Assembly (NCBI RefSeq): GCF_003217515.1
Contig: NZ_QJSX01000004.1
Location: forward strand, 186,001 to 250,000
Source: Deinococcus yavapaiensis KR-236
GTDB taxonomy: Bacteria > Deinococcota > Deinococci > Deinococcales > Deinococcaceae
DNA: 64,000 nucleotides
Reading direction: 5' to 3'
In this document: in pieces, positions 19,401 through 30,800 of the stretch
Position numbering within the stretch: the first letter of the stretch is position 1
Layout of the letters: each line of letters begins with the position of its first letter
Program-made: the position numbers and the translations under genes
The notes under the pieces: model-generated
Told to the model about the DNA's origin: nothing
The model's input: only the letters and a program-made list of their open reading frames with translations
Databases searched by the model: none

Positions 19401-20728
19401 ACCAGCTCCGGAACGCGAGCGAAGGCTTGCTGGAAGTCGGCGATGATGTCGTCGATGTGCTCGATGCCCACCGACACGCGAACCAAACCCGGCGTGACGC
19501 CCGCCGCGCGTTGCTCGCCTTCCGTGAGTTGGCTGTGCGTGGTGCTCGCCGAGTGGATCACGAGCGTCTTCGTGTCGCCGACGTTCGCGAGCAGCGAAGC
19601 CAGCTTGACGTTGTTCACGAACGCCTCGCCCGCTTCGCGTCCGCCGCGCAATTCGAAGGTCAGGATCGAGCCCGCGCCTTTCGGAAGGTACTTGCGGGCG
19701 CGCTCGAAGTGCGGATGGGACGGCAAGTCGGGGTGCGTGACCTTGCTGACTTCGGGGCGCGTCGCGAGCCACGCGGCGAGCTTACGGGTGTTCTCCACGT
19801 GCCGCTCGGCGCGCAAGCTGAGAGTCTCGAGGCCTTGGATGAACAGCGAGGCGTGGTGCGGCGCGAGCGTCGGACCGAGATCGCGCAAGTTCTCGACGCG
19901 CGCGCGAATCGCGAAGGCGACGTTGGGAAGGCCCAGCGGGTTGCCTTCACCGAAGGTCTCCCAGAAGTTGAGGCCGTGGTACGAGGGGCTCGGCTCGGTG
20001 AAGAGCGGGTAGCGACCGTTGCCCCAGTCGAAGTTGCCGCCGTCGATGAGGACGCCTCCGATGGCCGTGCCGTGTCCGCCGATCCACTTCGACGCGGAGT
20101 GCGTGATGATGTTCGCACCGTGCTCGAATGGCCGGAAGAGATAGCCGCCTTGCCCGAAGGTATTGTCGACGATGACGGCGACGCCCAAGTCACGCGCGAC
20201 CTTCGCGATTTCATCGAAGTCGGGCACGTTGAGGGCGGGATTGCCGAGCGTCTCGAGGTAAAAGCCTTTCGTCTTGTCGTCCGTGAGAGCGGCGAACTCT
20301 TCGGGGCGCTCTTCGGACGACGTGAAGCGCACTTGGATGCCGAGGCGCGGCAGCGTCACCTTGAAGAGGTTGTACGTGCCGCCGTAGAGGTTCGGCGAGG
20401 ACACGAAGTTGTCCCCCGATTGCGCGAGGGTCAGGATCGTCACGAGGAGGGCGGCGTGCCCGGAGCCCACGGCGACCGCCATCGTGCCGCCTTCGAGGGC
20501 GGTGATGCGCTCTTCGAACACGGCGTTGGTGGGGTTCATGATGCGGCTGTAGATGTTGCCGAACGCCCGCAGGCCGAACAAATCGGCGGCGTGGGCGGCA
20601 TCTTTGAAGTTGTAGCTCGTCGTTTGGTAGATCGGCACGGCGCGCGAGCCCGTGACAGGATCGGGCGACTGGCCGGCGTGGACTTGCAAGGTTTCGAAGC
20701 GGGGCTTGCGAGAAGCGTCGTGCGTCAT
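19397..20728 (-). CDS. metY: O-acetylhomoserine sulfhydrylase
   Basis: A 443-residue PLP enzyme of the Cys/Met metabolism family that makes homocysteine from O-acetylhomoserine and sulfide. Markers: the N-terminal FETLQVHAGQ and PIYQTTSY, YSRIMNPTNAVFEERI, the Schiff-base Lys in HSASKWIGGHG, and a C-terminal SVGIEHIDDII. Length is typical of O-acetylhomoserine aminocarboxypropyltransferase rather than the shorter cystathionine gamma-synthase. ATG at 20728 follows a GGAGG. First gene of the metY-metX operon, behind a SAM-I riboswitch and a TTGACG/TAACCT promoter. Confidence 0.96.
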   Translation of the reverse strand: MTHDASRKPRFETLQVHAGQSPDPVTGSRAVPIYQTTSYNFKDAAHAADLFGLRAFGNIYSRIMNPTNAVFEERITALEGGTMAVAVGSGHAALLVTILTLAQSGDNFVSSPNLYGGTYNLFKVTLPRLGIQVRFTSSEERPEEFAALTDDKTKGFYLETLGNPALNVPDFDEIAKVARDLGVAVIVDNTFGQGGYLFRPFEHGANIITHSASKWIGGHGTAIGGVLIDGGNFDWGNGRYPLFTEPSPSYHGLNFWETFGEGNPLGLPNVAFAIRARVENLRDLGPTLAPHHASLFIQGLETLSLRAERHVENTRKLAAWLATRPEVSKVTHPDLPSHPHFERARKYLPKGAGSILTFELRGGREAGEAFVNNVKLASLLANVGDTKTLVIHSASTTHSQLTEGEQRAAGVTPGLVRVSVGIEHIDDIIADFQQAFARVPELV

Positions 20729-20796
20729 GAAGAGTCCTCCATAAGAAACAAGGCGGCCCCAAAGGGGCGCGAGCTTGAAGTTGCTTCGGGGGACTG

Positions 20797-20825
20797 AAAA
20801 ATCCCCCTCTCCGGAGAGAAGGGGA
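20797..20825 (-). terminator. Terminator of the SAM-I riboswitch expression platform
   Basis: On the minus strand an interrupted stem (TCCCC, bulged TT, CTCTCC pairing GGAGAGGGGGA) is followed by TTTTT. It lies between the SAM aptamer and metY, where a SAM-OFF terminator is expected. Confidence 0.8.
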
Positions 20826-20848
20826 TCAGTATTTCGTGACCTTGCCTT

Positions 20849-20974
20849 CCCTTATCGGTCCCGAGGCGCGCCATCGTCGGCGATTTCTCAGGCTGGAGGG
20901 AGCACCGTTGCCGTGATGAGGGCCGGTTGCTGCGCCGTCGGTGAGCCAGGTCTCTCGGGCGCTCTTGATAAGAG
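20849..20974 (-). promoter_or_regulatory. SAM-I (S-box) riboswitch
   Basis: Read on the minus strand, the P1 helix CTTATC/GATAAG closes the element (20967-20972 with 20851-20856). Inside are the conserved blocks ATCAAGAG, GACCTGGCTC, GCAGCAACC, and GGTGCTCCCTCCAGCC, in SAM-I order. A terminator follows before metY. It should switch metYX off when S-adenosylmethionine is plentiful. Confidence 0.92.
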
Positions 20975-21003
20975 TTGCTCGGACGTGACGCCAAGCATGA
21001 GAC

Positions 21004-21032
21004 AGGTTATGCGGTTTTCGGCGAAGCGTCAA
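21004..21032 (-). promoter_or_regulatory. Promoter of the metYX operon
   Basis: On the minus strand TTGACG (21032-21027), 17 bases, then TAACCT (21009-21004). Predicted start near 20997, a little upstream of the SAM-I aptamer. The -35 box overlaps the stop codon of the VOC gene. Confidence 0.7.
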
Positions 21033-21421
21033 GAGAGCGGGGCGAAGAGGTCGACGGTGTTGCCGTCCGGGTCTTTCACCACGGCGTAGCGTTGTCCCCA
21101 AAAGGCATCCCACGGCTCCTTGTGCGGCGTGACGCCCGACGCGACGAGATCGGCGAACTTGGCGTCGACGTCCTCGGGCGATCGACACAGGAAGGCGAGG
21201 CCGACGCGCGACGAGCCGATCGGCGCTTTCCAAGCCGGATCGAACGTGAGGATGACATCGACGGTGTCGAGGGCGAAGCGCAAGCCGTTCGGCAACGTCG
21301 CCTCCACGTGCCCCTCGCTTTCCGCGCCTTCGGGAAACGTCAAGCCGAGCGAGCGGTAGAACGCCACGGACGCGGCCATGTCGAGCACGACGAGGCCGAT
21401 CATGTCGAAGCGAAGGGTCAT
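21029..21421 (-). CDS. VOC/glyoxalase-superfamily protein
   Basis: A 130-residue vicinal-oxygen-chelate fold protein with two beta-alpha-beta-beta-beta halves: MIGLVVLDMAASVAFYRSLG at the start and the closing YAVVKDPDGNTVDLFAP typical of glyoxalase/bleomycin-resistance relatives. Metal-ligand positions are not obviously conserved, so a specific reaction cannot be assigned. Start at 21421 rather than 21451 because a TACGAT box lies 6 nt before this ATG (leaderless layout). Neighbours (acylphosphatase upstream, metY downstream) give no functional link. Confidence 0.85.
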   Translation of the reverse strand: MTLRFDMIGLVVLDMAASVAFYRSLGLTFPEGAESEGHVEATLPNGLRFALDTVDVILTFDPAWKAPIGSSRVGLAFLCRSPEDVDAKFADLVASGVTPHKEPWDAFWGQRYAVVKDPDGNTVDLFAPLS

Positions 21422-21460
21422 GCGCGCATCGTAATCAGCAGAACTCGGCAAGTCAATTCG

Positions 21461-21724
21461 CTAATAGACGTAGAAGCCCGACAGTCCGGTTTCCTCGCTC
21501 CATTGAACGTCGACGTGATCGACCGAAGCGTGCGGAGGGCCTCGGCGAATCCAGTGAAGCAAGCGGTCCAAATCTTCGCGCGCACCTTCCGCGACGACTT
21601 CGACGCGGGCGTCCGACAAGTTCTCGGCGTAACCGGCGACCGCGAGGTCGAGAGCGTGCCTTTGCACGTAACGGCGGTATCCGACACCTTGCACCGTTCC
21701 GGAAATGAGGGCGGTCATTCGCAT
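21461..21724 (-). CDS. acyP: Acylphosphatase
   Basis: An 87-residue acylphosphatase, hydrolysing acyl phosphates such as 1,3-bisphosphoglycerate. The phosphate-binding loop GTVQGVGYRRYV (with the catalytic Arg) and the AGYAENLSDARVEVVAEG segment with the catalytic Asn are intact, and the C-terminus FYVY is normal. Start at ATG 21724 because a TACACT -10 box lies 6 nt upstream; the longer frame to 21796 lacks homology. Divergent from the giant TamB gene, whose -10 box begins 84 bases away. Confidence 0.93.
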   Translation of the reverse strand: MRMTALISGTVQGVGYRRYVQRHALDLAVAGYAENLSDARVEVVAEGAREDLDRLLHWIRRGPPHASVDHVDVQWSEETGLSGFYVY

Positions 21725-21807
21725 GACGGCAGTGTAAAGTCCCGCGCCGCCTGACGAATCTGACTGAAGGCTGCCTTCATGGTAGTCCGTCCTCATCTCT
21801 CATCTTC

Positions 21808-21813
21808 TAGAAT
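21808..21813 (+). promoter_or_regulatory. -10 box of a leaderless promoter for the TamB gene
   Basis: TAGAAT followed by 6 nt and the GTG at 21820; no Shine-Dalgarno is present, which favours leaderless translation of this 12.9-kb gene. Confidence 0.6.
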
Positions 21814-21819
21814 GCCTGT

Positions 21820-24800
21820 GTGACTCGCCTCCGATGGATGCTCTTGCTCACCTTGAGCATCCTGCTCATCTTGCTCTTCTTCGGAACACCTTTTTATGGA
21901 CGTCAACTCCTGTCGCGCATCCCGGGGGATACCAAAATCTCGGCGGCCGCGGTGTCGGGCCCGCTTTGGCGTCCGACGCTTCGAGGCGTACGCATCGAAG
22001 GGCCGGGACTGAGCGGACGGGCGGACGAAGTGACACTGGGCGTCCGTAGCCTCGATCTCGGCGGCCAGCAGGCGCGCATCACGGGCCGCGTGAAGGGCGC
22101 GGACGTGAACGTCGACCTCAAGAAGGTGCTGTCTCAGCCCGCGCAAGGCGGATGGCGCGTCTGGCCCGAGGACCTCGACGTGCAGGACGTGCGCGTCAAC
22201 GTGAACTCCGGCGGCTTGGCGTTGCCGAACGCCCGCCTCACGGTCAGCGGACGCGACGGCACGCTCAACGTCCGCGCCGTCTCGAAGAACGGAACGGCGA
22301 ACGTGGCTGCACGTTACGCCGTCGAGAACGGCGATCTCGCCGCGACGGCCGACGTCCGCGCCGACGCGACCTTGCTGCGGCAATACTGGAACGGCGTCCG
22401 CGGCGGCGAGTTCCGAGGTCGCTACACCCTGCGAGGCGGCGACGTTCGCGGCGACCTCACGCTCACGGGCGGCCTCTTGATCGTCCCGGAAGCGTCGTTC
22501 GTGACGGTTCGCGACATCCGAGGTGAAGTGCATCAGCGCGGCGACCAGTTCGACACGACCCTGGCCGGGGTCGGGCTCGGCGGTCCCGTGACACTGAAGG
22601 GCAAGGCGAACCTCGCCCGCGAGCGTTGGGACATCACCGCCCAAGCGACTCCCAACGTGTCGAACCTCGCCCGTGCTTTCGGCGTAGACGGAAGCGGCGT
22701 CTTGAAGCTACAGGCGACGGCGGGCGGCTGGGACCGTTCGAGCGTCGAGGTGAACGCGAGCGGAGCCAAGGGTGAAATCGCGAGCGTTCCCTTTCGCGAC
22801 CTCGTCGCCGCGTACCGTCTCACCGCCGACGGTACGAGCGTCGCCACCGGCAGCGCCGAGACGCGCCTGTTGGACGAGAATCAGCACGTCGCGGCGACTT
22901 GGAAGCTCGGAGAGTCGGTCGTCGCCACGGCGACGGGCCACCTGCTCCGCGATCCTCTTCGTGTCACGGCGACACTGAAAGGCGACCAACTCACGGCGGC
23001 AGGTGAAGCGCTGGCGGGTCGCGTACGCGCTTCTTATGACCTGCGCACGGGTGCGACGAGCGCGAGCGTCGACGGACGTCCGTCGGGCGTCCTCATCAGA
23101 GGAACGGCGAACGGCACCCCGAGCGACCTTCGCCTACGCATCAAGCAGTTGGAATACGAAGGGCTGACCTTCTCGGGGACGGGACGCTACGGATCGAAAG
23201 GTCTCGCGCTGAACCTCGGCAACCTTCAGGCCACGTTGAGCCCGAAAGGCATCGGCACGTGGACGGCCAAAAACTTCGAGTTCTCCGGCATCAATCTCAA
23301 CGGCAGCGGGCGCTTCGACGTCAACGCCAAGCAACTCGATGGACGTCTCGCCACCAACGTCCCGCTCGTCAACGGCCCACTCGCCGGGCCCGTGAACGTC
23401 GACCTGGCACAAAACCGAGCCTCCTGGGCCTTCGAACGTGGCAACGCTTCGTGGCGCGACGGAAGCTTTGCGCTCGCCTTGCGCGGCTTGAACGTCGCTG
23501 GGTACGAAACGACGGGGGACATCACGTACCGAGACGGCGGTTTGTTCGGACAGGCCCGTGCAAGCGGACCCGACGCGAACGTTACTGTGCGCGGCCTTGG
23601 AACGCGGGCGACGCTCGACGGCAGTGTGCGGGGCGTGCGGGTGGTCGGTGAAACGCGCTTGAGCGGCGACTTCGCCACGACCCTCCGCGCTGTCGAAGCC
23701 GACGTGAACGCCAACGTTCGCTTCCAGGACGGCGTGCGCTTCGACGTGACCAGCCGAAAAGAGACGCTACGCGGCACCGTACGAGACGGCCAGGTGAACG
23801 CGCAGGGTACGGTGGATCTTGCGGCCTTCCGAGCGTTGACAGGCATTCGGGACTTGACGGGTCGTGCCGTCGTCACCTTCCAGCAGGGCCGTGGCAACGC
23901 CACCCTCGACGCCGCGGCTCTCGGGGCGACCTTGCGTGCTTCAGCAGTCGGGTCGCTAAATGACGTTCGCCTACGCATCAAGCAGTTGGAATACGAAGGG
24001 CTGACCTTCTCGGGGACGGGACGTTACGGATCGAAAGGTCTCGCGCTGAACCTCGGCAACCTTCAGGCCACGTTGAGCCCGAAAGGCATCGGCACGTGGA
24101 CGGCCAAAAACTTCGAGGTTTCCGGCGTCAATCTCAACGGCAGCGGACGCTTCGACGTGAACGCCAAGCAACTCGACGGACGTCTCGCCGCCAACGTTCC
24201 GCTCATCAACAGCCCGCTTGCCGGGCCCGTGAACGTCGACCTGGCACAAAACCGAGCCTCCTGGGCCTTCCAACGTGGCAACGCCTCATGGCGCGACGGG
24301 ACCGTCGCGCTCGCCTTGCGAGGCTTGAACGTCGCCGGGTATGAAACCACGGGGGAAATCACGTACCGAGACGGTGACGTGCACGGATTGCTTCGCGCAA
24401 GCGGACCCGACGCGAACGTTACTGTGCGCGGCCTCGGGCAGAACGCCGCGCTGAATGGAAGCGTGCGTGGCGCGCAAGTGCGAGGACAAACAAGCCTTTC
24501 GCGTGACTTCGCCACGACTCTCGCCCTCGTGGGCAGTGACGTGCGAGCCAACGTCCGCTTCCAGAACGGCGTGCGCTTCGACGTGACCAGCCGAAAAGAG
24601 ACCCTGCACGGCACCGTACGAGACGGCCAGGTGAACGCGCAGGGCGCTGTGGATCTCACTGCCTTCCGAGCATTGACAGGCATCCGAGACTTGACGGGTC
24701 GTGCCGTCGTCACCTTCCAACAGGGCCGTGGCAACGCCACCCTCGACGCCGCGGCTCTCGGGGCGACCTTGCGTGCTTCAGCAGTCGGGTCGCTAAATGA

Positions 24801-27800
24801 CGTTCGCCTACGCATCAAGCAGTTGGAATACGAAGGGCTGACCTTCTCGGGGACGGGACGTTACGGATCGAAAGGTCTCGCGCTGAACCTCGGCAACCTT
24901 CAGGCCACGTTGAGCCCGAAAGGGCTTGGCACGTGGACGGCCAAGAACTTCGAGTTCTCCGGCATCAATCTCAACGGCAGCGGACGCTTCGACGTCAACG
25001 CCAAGCAACTCGATGGACGTCTCGCTGCCAACGTCCCGCTCGTCAACAGCCCCCTTGCTGGTCTCGTGAACGTCGACCTGGCACAAAACCGAGCCTCGTG
25101 GACCTTCGAACGTGGCAACGCTTCGTGGCGAGGCGATGAATTCGGCTTGTCCGTGCGTGGCTTGAACGTCGCCGGGTACGACACGACAGGTGACATCACG
25201 TACCGAGATGGTGACGTGCACGGATTGCTTCGCGCAAGCGGACCCGACGCGAACGTTACTGTGCGCGGCCTCGGGCAGAACGCCACGCTCAATGGAAGCG
25301 TGCGTGGCGTGCGGCTGGTCGGTGAAACACGCTTGAGCGGCGACTTCGCCACGACCCTCCGCGCTGTCGAAGCCGACGTGAACGCCAACGTTCGCTTCCA
25401 GGACGGCGTGCGCTTCGACGTGACCAGCCGAAAAGAGACGCTACGCGGCACCGTACGAGACGGCCAGGTGAACGCGCAGGGTACGGTGGACCTCGCGGCC
25501 TTCCGAGCGTTGACAGGCATCCGAGACTTGACGGGGCGTGCCGTCGTCACCTTCCAACAGGGCCGTGGCAACGCCACCCTCGACGCCGCGGCTCTGGGGG
25601 CGACCTTACGTGCTTCAGCAGTCGGGTCGTTGGATAACATTCGCCTTGACATCAAGCGGTTGGCGTACGAAGGGCTGGCCTTCTCGGGGACGGGACGCTA
25701 CGGGTCGCAGGGTCTCGCGCTGAACCTCGGCAACCTTCAGGCCACGTTGAGCCCGAAAGGCATCGGCACGTGGACGGCCAAAAACTTCGAGGTTTCCGGC
25801 GTCAATCTCAACGGCAGCGGGCGCTTCGACGTGAACGCCAAGCAGCTCGACGGACGTCTCGCCGCCAACGTCCCGCTCGTCAACGGCCCACTCGCCGGGC
25901 CCGTGAACGTCGACCTGGCACAGAACCGAGCCTCCTGGGCCTTCCAACGTGGCAACGCTTCGTGGCGCGACGGGACCGTCGCGCTCGCCTTGCGCGGCTT
26001 GAACGTCGCCGGGTATGAAACGACGGGGGACATCACGTACCGAGACGGCGGTTTGTTCGGACAGGCCCGTGCAAGCGGACCCGACGCGAACGTTACTGTG
26101 CGCGGCCTTGGAACGCGGGCGACGCTCGACGGCAGTGTGCGGGGCGTGCGGGTGGTCGGTGAAACGCGCTTGAGCGGCGACTTCGCCACGACCCTCCGCG
26201 CTGTCGAAGCCGACGTGAACGCCAACGTTCGCTTCCAGGACGGCGTGCGCTTCGACGTGACCAGCCGAAAAGAGACCCTGCGCGGCACCGTACGGAACGG
26301 TCAGGTGAGCGCACGAGGCGCCTTGGATCTTGCGGCCTTCCGAGCGTTGACAGGCATTGGTGACTTGACGGGTCGTGCGGACGTCAGCTTCCAGCAGGGC
26401 CGTGGTTACGCCACCCTCGACGCCGCGGCTCTGGGCGCCCGTGTGAACGGCAGTGTCGAGGGAACGCTCGATGGCTTCACCGCGCGCCTGAAAGGCGAGT
26501 ACTCGAACGCGACCTTCGACGTCGCGGGACGCGTGTACCCGAACGTGGACGTCAGCGGTCCCCTGACTTGGCAAGGACAGACGGTGTCGGCGAGTCTGAG
26601 CGGACGCTTCGACGCGCTTCGCTGGACCGCCACGGGCCGAACGGGGCCGCTCGACGTCTCCGGCGTTCGCGTTCCCGCTCAGACCTTGCGGGCGGCGGGC
26701 ACGTTGACACCCACGCTGGGCGCTTCGGGACGCCTCGGCGACTTGACGTTCGTTTACGATGGGCGATCCGTGCGGGCCACGGGCACCCAGGTGTTCGAGG
26801 CCCTGGGCGAAACGGGCCGATTGAGCATCGACGGCACGTTCGGCGCGAACTTCGCCGGGCGCCTTAGCGCGAACGCGACCCTCGGCGAATTCACGGTCGC
26901 CGCGAATGGGCCTTGGCGTGCTTTGAGCGTTTCCGGGCGCGGACGCGGCTTCACGGCGAGCGGTCGGCTCGACGCCGAAACGTTGTCGTACGAGGCGAAG
27001 GTGCGAGGCCGCCTGGCGCCGTACTTCGTGAATGCCACGCTTTCGGGACGAGCGGCGGCTATTCGCGCCCATGGCGAGTTGTTCGATGCGGGTGGTGGCT
27101 CGGCGCGCTTCGATGCGACGTCTCTTCAGTCTTGGCAAGCGCGCGTGTCGGATTTGACGGTCGGCGACCGCCGCGTGAACGGGAATCTCTCGGCCAGCGA
27201 AGGTCTCGTGAGCGGTGAATTGACCGGTGCTGGCCTGCGGTTGCGCGCCGATCGGGGACGCGTCGTGCTCGACGGGTCCGTGGCAGGTACGCGCATCGAT
27301 GGCACGGCGAGCGTGCGCTTGCCGAACGACGTGAAGGACGTCTCGTTGAGGGTGACGGGAGCCTGGGGAACGGCCGAGGCTGGCGGTGGGCTCGACACAT
27401 TGCGCGGTCGCGTTCGGCTGAATCGACAAGGAGCAGAGCTGAGCGGCGTTCGGGCGGAATTACCGGAAGTCACCTTGCCCCTGACGCTCTTCCCGACGAG
27501 GCTGGAGGCGCGTGTCGGCGACTTGACGTACATCCAGGGAGCGTTCGGCGGCTCTCAAGCCCTGCCGTACGTCCTGGGTGCCGATCGAGGGACCGCGACG
27601 ATCCTCGGACGAGGAACCACCATCGCCGTTCGACTCGCAGGTCCCGCCCGAGGCGACCTCGCGGTCCTGCCGAGCCTGAAAGGTGACGTGAGCGTGAGTT
27701 TGTCCGCCGCACGTTCCTTGCTGCCGAGCGAAGTTCGTACCGACTTCACGCCGGGCGAGGCGCGCGTTCAAGTGAACGGTTCGACGGCGACCGTGTCGCT

Positions 27801-30800
27801 CGTCGGAACGCGTTTGCTGAACGGGCCGCTCACCGCGCGAGGCGAGGTGTCGTGGGAGGACGGCGTGCGCGCGACCGGAGCGGTGCGCCACCCCGACGTT
27901 GCCGTGGACTTGTCGTTCGACGGCCGTGACCTGCGCGGTGAGAACCTCGTCGCGAACCTCGGAGTCCTGCGCCGCTTCGTCGACGTCGGTGCGTTGCGCG
28001 GCGCGGCGCGCGGACGATTCACGCTTCCGAATCTCGACGTGAACCGTGCGAGCGCGGACTTGAGCGTGGAGGCTAATCGTGACGACGCGCGGGTCGCGGG
28101 CGCCGTCACGATTCGGAGCGGCGCGGTCGGAGCGAACGTGACCGGTGAGGTCGCGAGGCGAGGCTTCGCGGTGCACGGCGATCTGCTGCCGCGAGCGAAC
28201 GCCACGTTCGAAGTGGCAGGTCTGAATGGTGTCCTCACGGGCGACGTGAGGCGGGAAGCGCGAATTTCCGCGCGAGGTCGCGTGGAAGGACGCGATGTGA
28301 CGCTGGGCGGCACGCTCTCCACGACGAACGTCGTTCTAACCGGCGCAGTGGACGGGGCCTCGTTCGACGTTCGCGCGAGCAACACGAGCGGCGAGTGGCG
28401 CGGCGACGGGCGCGCGAACGTTCCGACGCTGCGTGCCTTCGCGGACGTCGAGGGACGTGCGAGCGCCACGTTCTCGGGAAGTCTTTCCGACGTGCGCGGC
28501 ACCGTGCTCGGCGAGGTGTCGGGCGCGGCGCTCTTCGCGAACGTGCACTTCGACGGGGCGCGTCTCGCCGTGACGTCGCTGCGGGCGGAACGCGCCGATC
28601 TCGGTTTCGTCACGGCGAGCGGTGAAGTCTATCCGTCCCTGAAGCTCGTTGGATCAGCGAACGTCACCGCGGTCCTGCCGGGGCGCTACGACGTCTCGGT
28701 CGGGGGCATTCTTTCGAAGCTCGACGTCCGCGCGTCGGGCCGCACGAACGGCGCGAGCGTCGACGGGACGAGCGTGACCGTGCCCGACACGGCCCTCTCC
28801 GCCCGTCTTCTGGGCCAAGATTGGCGCGTCGACGCCAGCGGTCCTTCATTGAACGCGCAAGCGCATGGAAGCGTCGACGCGGGCTTGGAATCGGCAAGCC
28901 TCGACGGCCGCGTGGACGTCGCATGGCGTGACGGGCGCGTCACGTTGGCGGGTCCGCTCGGCTGGAGCGCCGCGAGCGGCTGGAGCGGCGCGGCCCGCGT
29001 CTCGGGCCGCGCCTTCGAAGCGGACGTGGACGTGCGCGCCGTCGGCTCGGGCGGGTTGACGCTCCAGGGGAACGTCGCCCAGGGACGCGTCACGGCGACG
29101 TTCCCGCGTGACTTCCCCAGCACTCCGTCGGGCCGCTTGGACCTCGCTGCCTTCGACGTGGGGTCCGTGTGGGGCCGCGCGGGCGAGCTGAGCCTCACGG
29201 GCCGCGCGGACGTGAGCGGAACGTGGCAGCGTCCGACCGCCGTCTTGTCGGGCGCGTTGACCGACGCGCGAGGCGACTTGAGCGGCGCGCTGAGCGGCTC
29301 GTTCTCGGACGGCAACGTGACCGCGCGCTTCGACGGGACGGCGTTGAGAGGCAGCGCGACGATTCGAGGCGGGCAGATCGAGGCGAGCGTCGAGGCACGG
29401 CAAGTTCGTCTCGCGCGCCTCGTGCCCGCCGAGTGGAACGTGGCGCGCCTCGATCTCGACGGAAGCGCGACCGTCACGGCGGGCGGCGGGCGAGACGTTC
29501 AGGTCGTCGCCCGGAATTTGAACGTGAACGGGGAGCAGTCCGACGTCGGCGCGTTCACGGTACGTGGAAGCGCGACGTGGACGCCTCGACGTGTGGACGC
29601 CGACCTTGTCGCGAACGTTCGTGACACGACCCTGACTGCTCGCGGCAGCTTGCCGCAAGGCGTGCGCGTGAGCGCGCAATCGTTCGAGTTGCCGAGCGTC
29701 GGGCGCATCTCCGGCACGGCGACCCTCACGGGCGACCTCACCGACCCGGCGGTGTCGGGCAACGTCGAACTCGCTCGGACCGAGGGCACGGCGCGCGCCT
29801 TGGTGTTCGGGCGGTTGCGCTCGCCGCGCGCCCATGTCACGGCCGATTTGCGTGGTGACGTCCAGGGACGCTTGTTCGCGGACGTTCGGTCCGTGTCGTT
29901 CTCCCCTGTCGGCGTGGACGTGCGACTGTACGGCACGGCGACGAGCGGAACCAACCGTGTCAACTTGGACTTGGCCGGAATGTGGCCGAATTTGCGCGGC
30001 GAACTGCGCGGCCGGGTGCGCACCTTGCCGGACGAGGTCGTCGTTCGCGGAGACGGCACGGGCCGCTACGTCCTGAGCGCGGGATCGTTGCTGCAAGGTG
30101 ACGTCACGCTGGCGGGCCTCGTGCCGACCTTCGATTTGAACGCGCGCGTCACGCCGTTGGCGTTGCTCGGCGCGAGCGGAACGGGTGGGCTGACCGTCGC
30201 GGGCGGCGGTTCCGTGACGGCGCCGCGCCTGACGGTCGCCGGGAGCTTCGCGTCCGTCGAGCGTTCGGGCGTTCGTCTCGACGACCTCGCGGTGCGCGGA
30301 ACGCTCGACGGACGCGGTTACGAGCTGACGGCGTCTCAAGGCGGGCGCGACGTCGCCACGTTGCGTCAGGCGACGTTGGACGTGCGCGGCCTCGCGCTCC
30401 GCGCGTTCGGCGCGGACATCGTGGCGAGCGGACGGGCGAGCACGAACGGACCGGTCGACGCGACCTTGAGCGCGAACGGCCCATTGAGCGGCGAGGCGAC
30501 CGTTCGCTACGACGGCGGACGAGTGACTGCTCGAGGTCGCGTCGCGGCGAGCGGGGCGACGGCCGCGTTCGACGCGACGGGCAGCGAAGCGGGCGGTTGG
30601 AACGGCGCCGTGCGTGTCGGCGGCTTGCCCGAGGCGCTCGTGACGGGCGACGTGCCCTTGACGCTCGGCGGTACGTTCGCTCAGCCTACGCTGAAAGGCG
30701 GCGCGGTCGTGCTCGGCGCGAACGTCGCCTTGAGCGCGTCCATCGAGGGCGCCACGGCGCGCCTCACCGACGGACCTTCGACGCGCGCTTCGGGCACCCT

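Noticed and set aside
23131..26478. Mobile element or CRISPR as the cause of the 837-bp repeats
   Set aside because: The repeats are in frame, contiguous, encode TamB-type sequence and have no spacers, terminal repeats or transposase.
25615..27429. A 604-codon minus-strand frame and repeated antisense frames of 251 codons in the tamB repeats
   Set aside because: They repeat because the DNA repeats every 837 bases; no ribosome site or recognisable protein.
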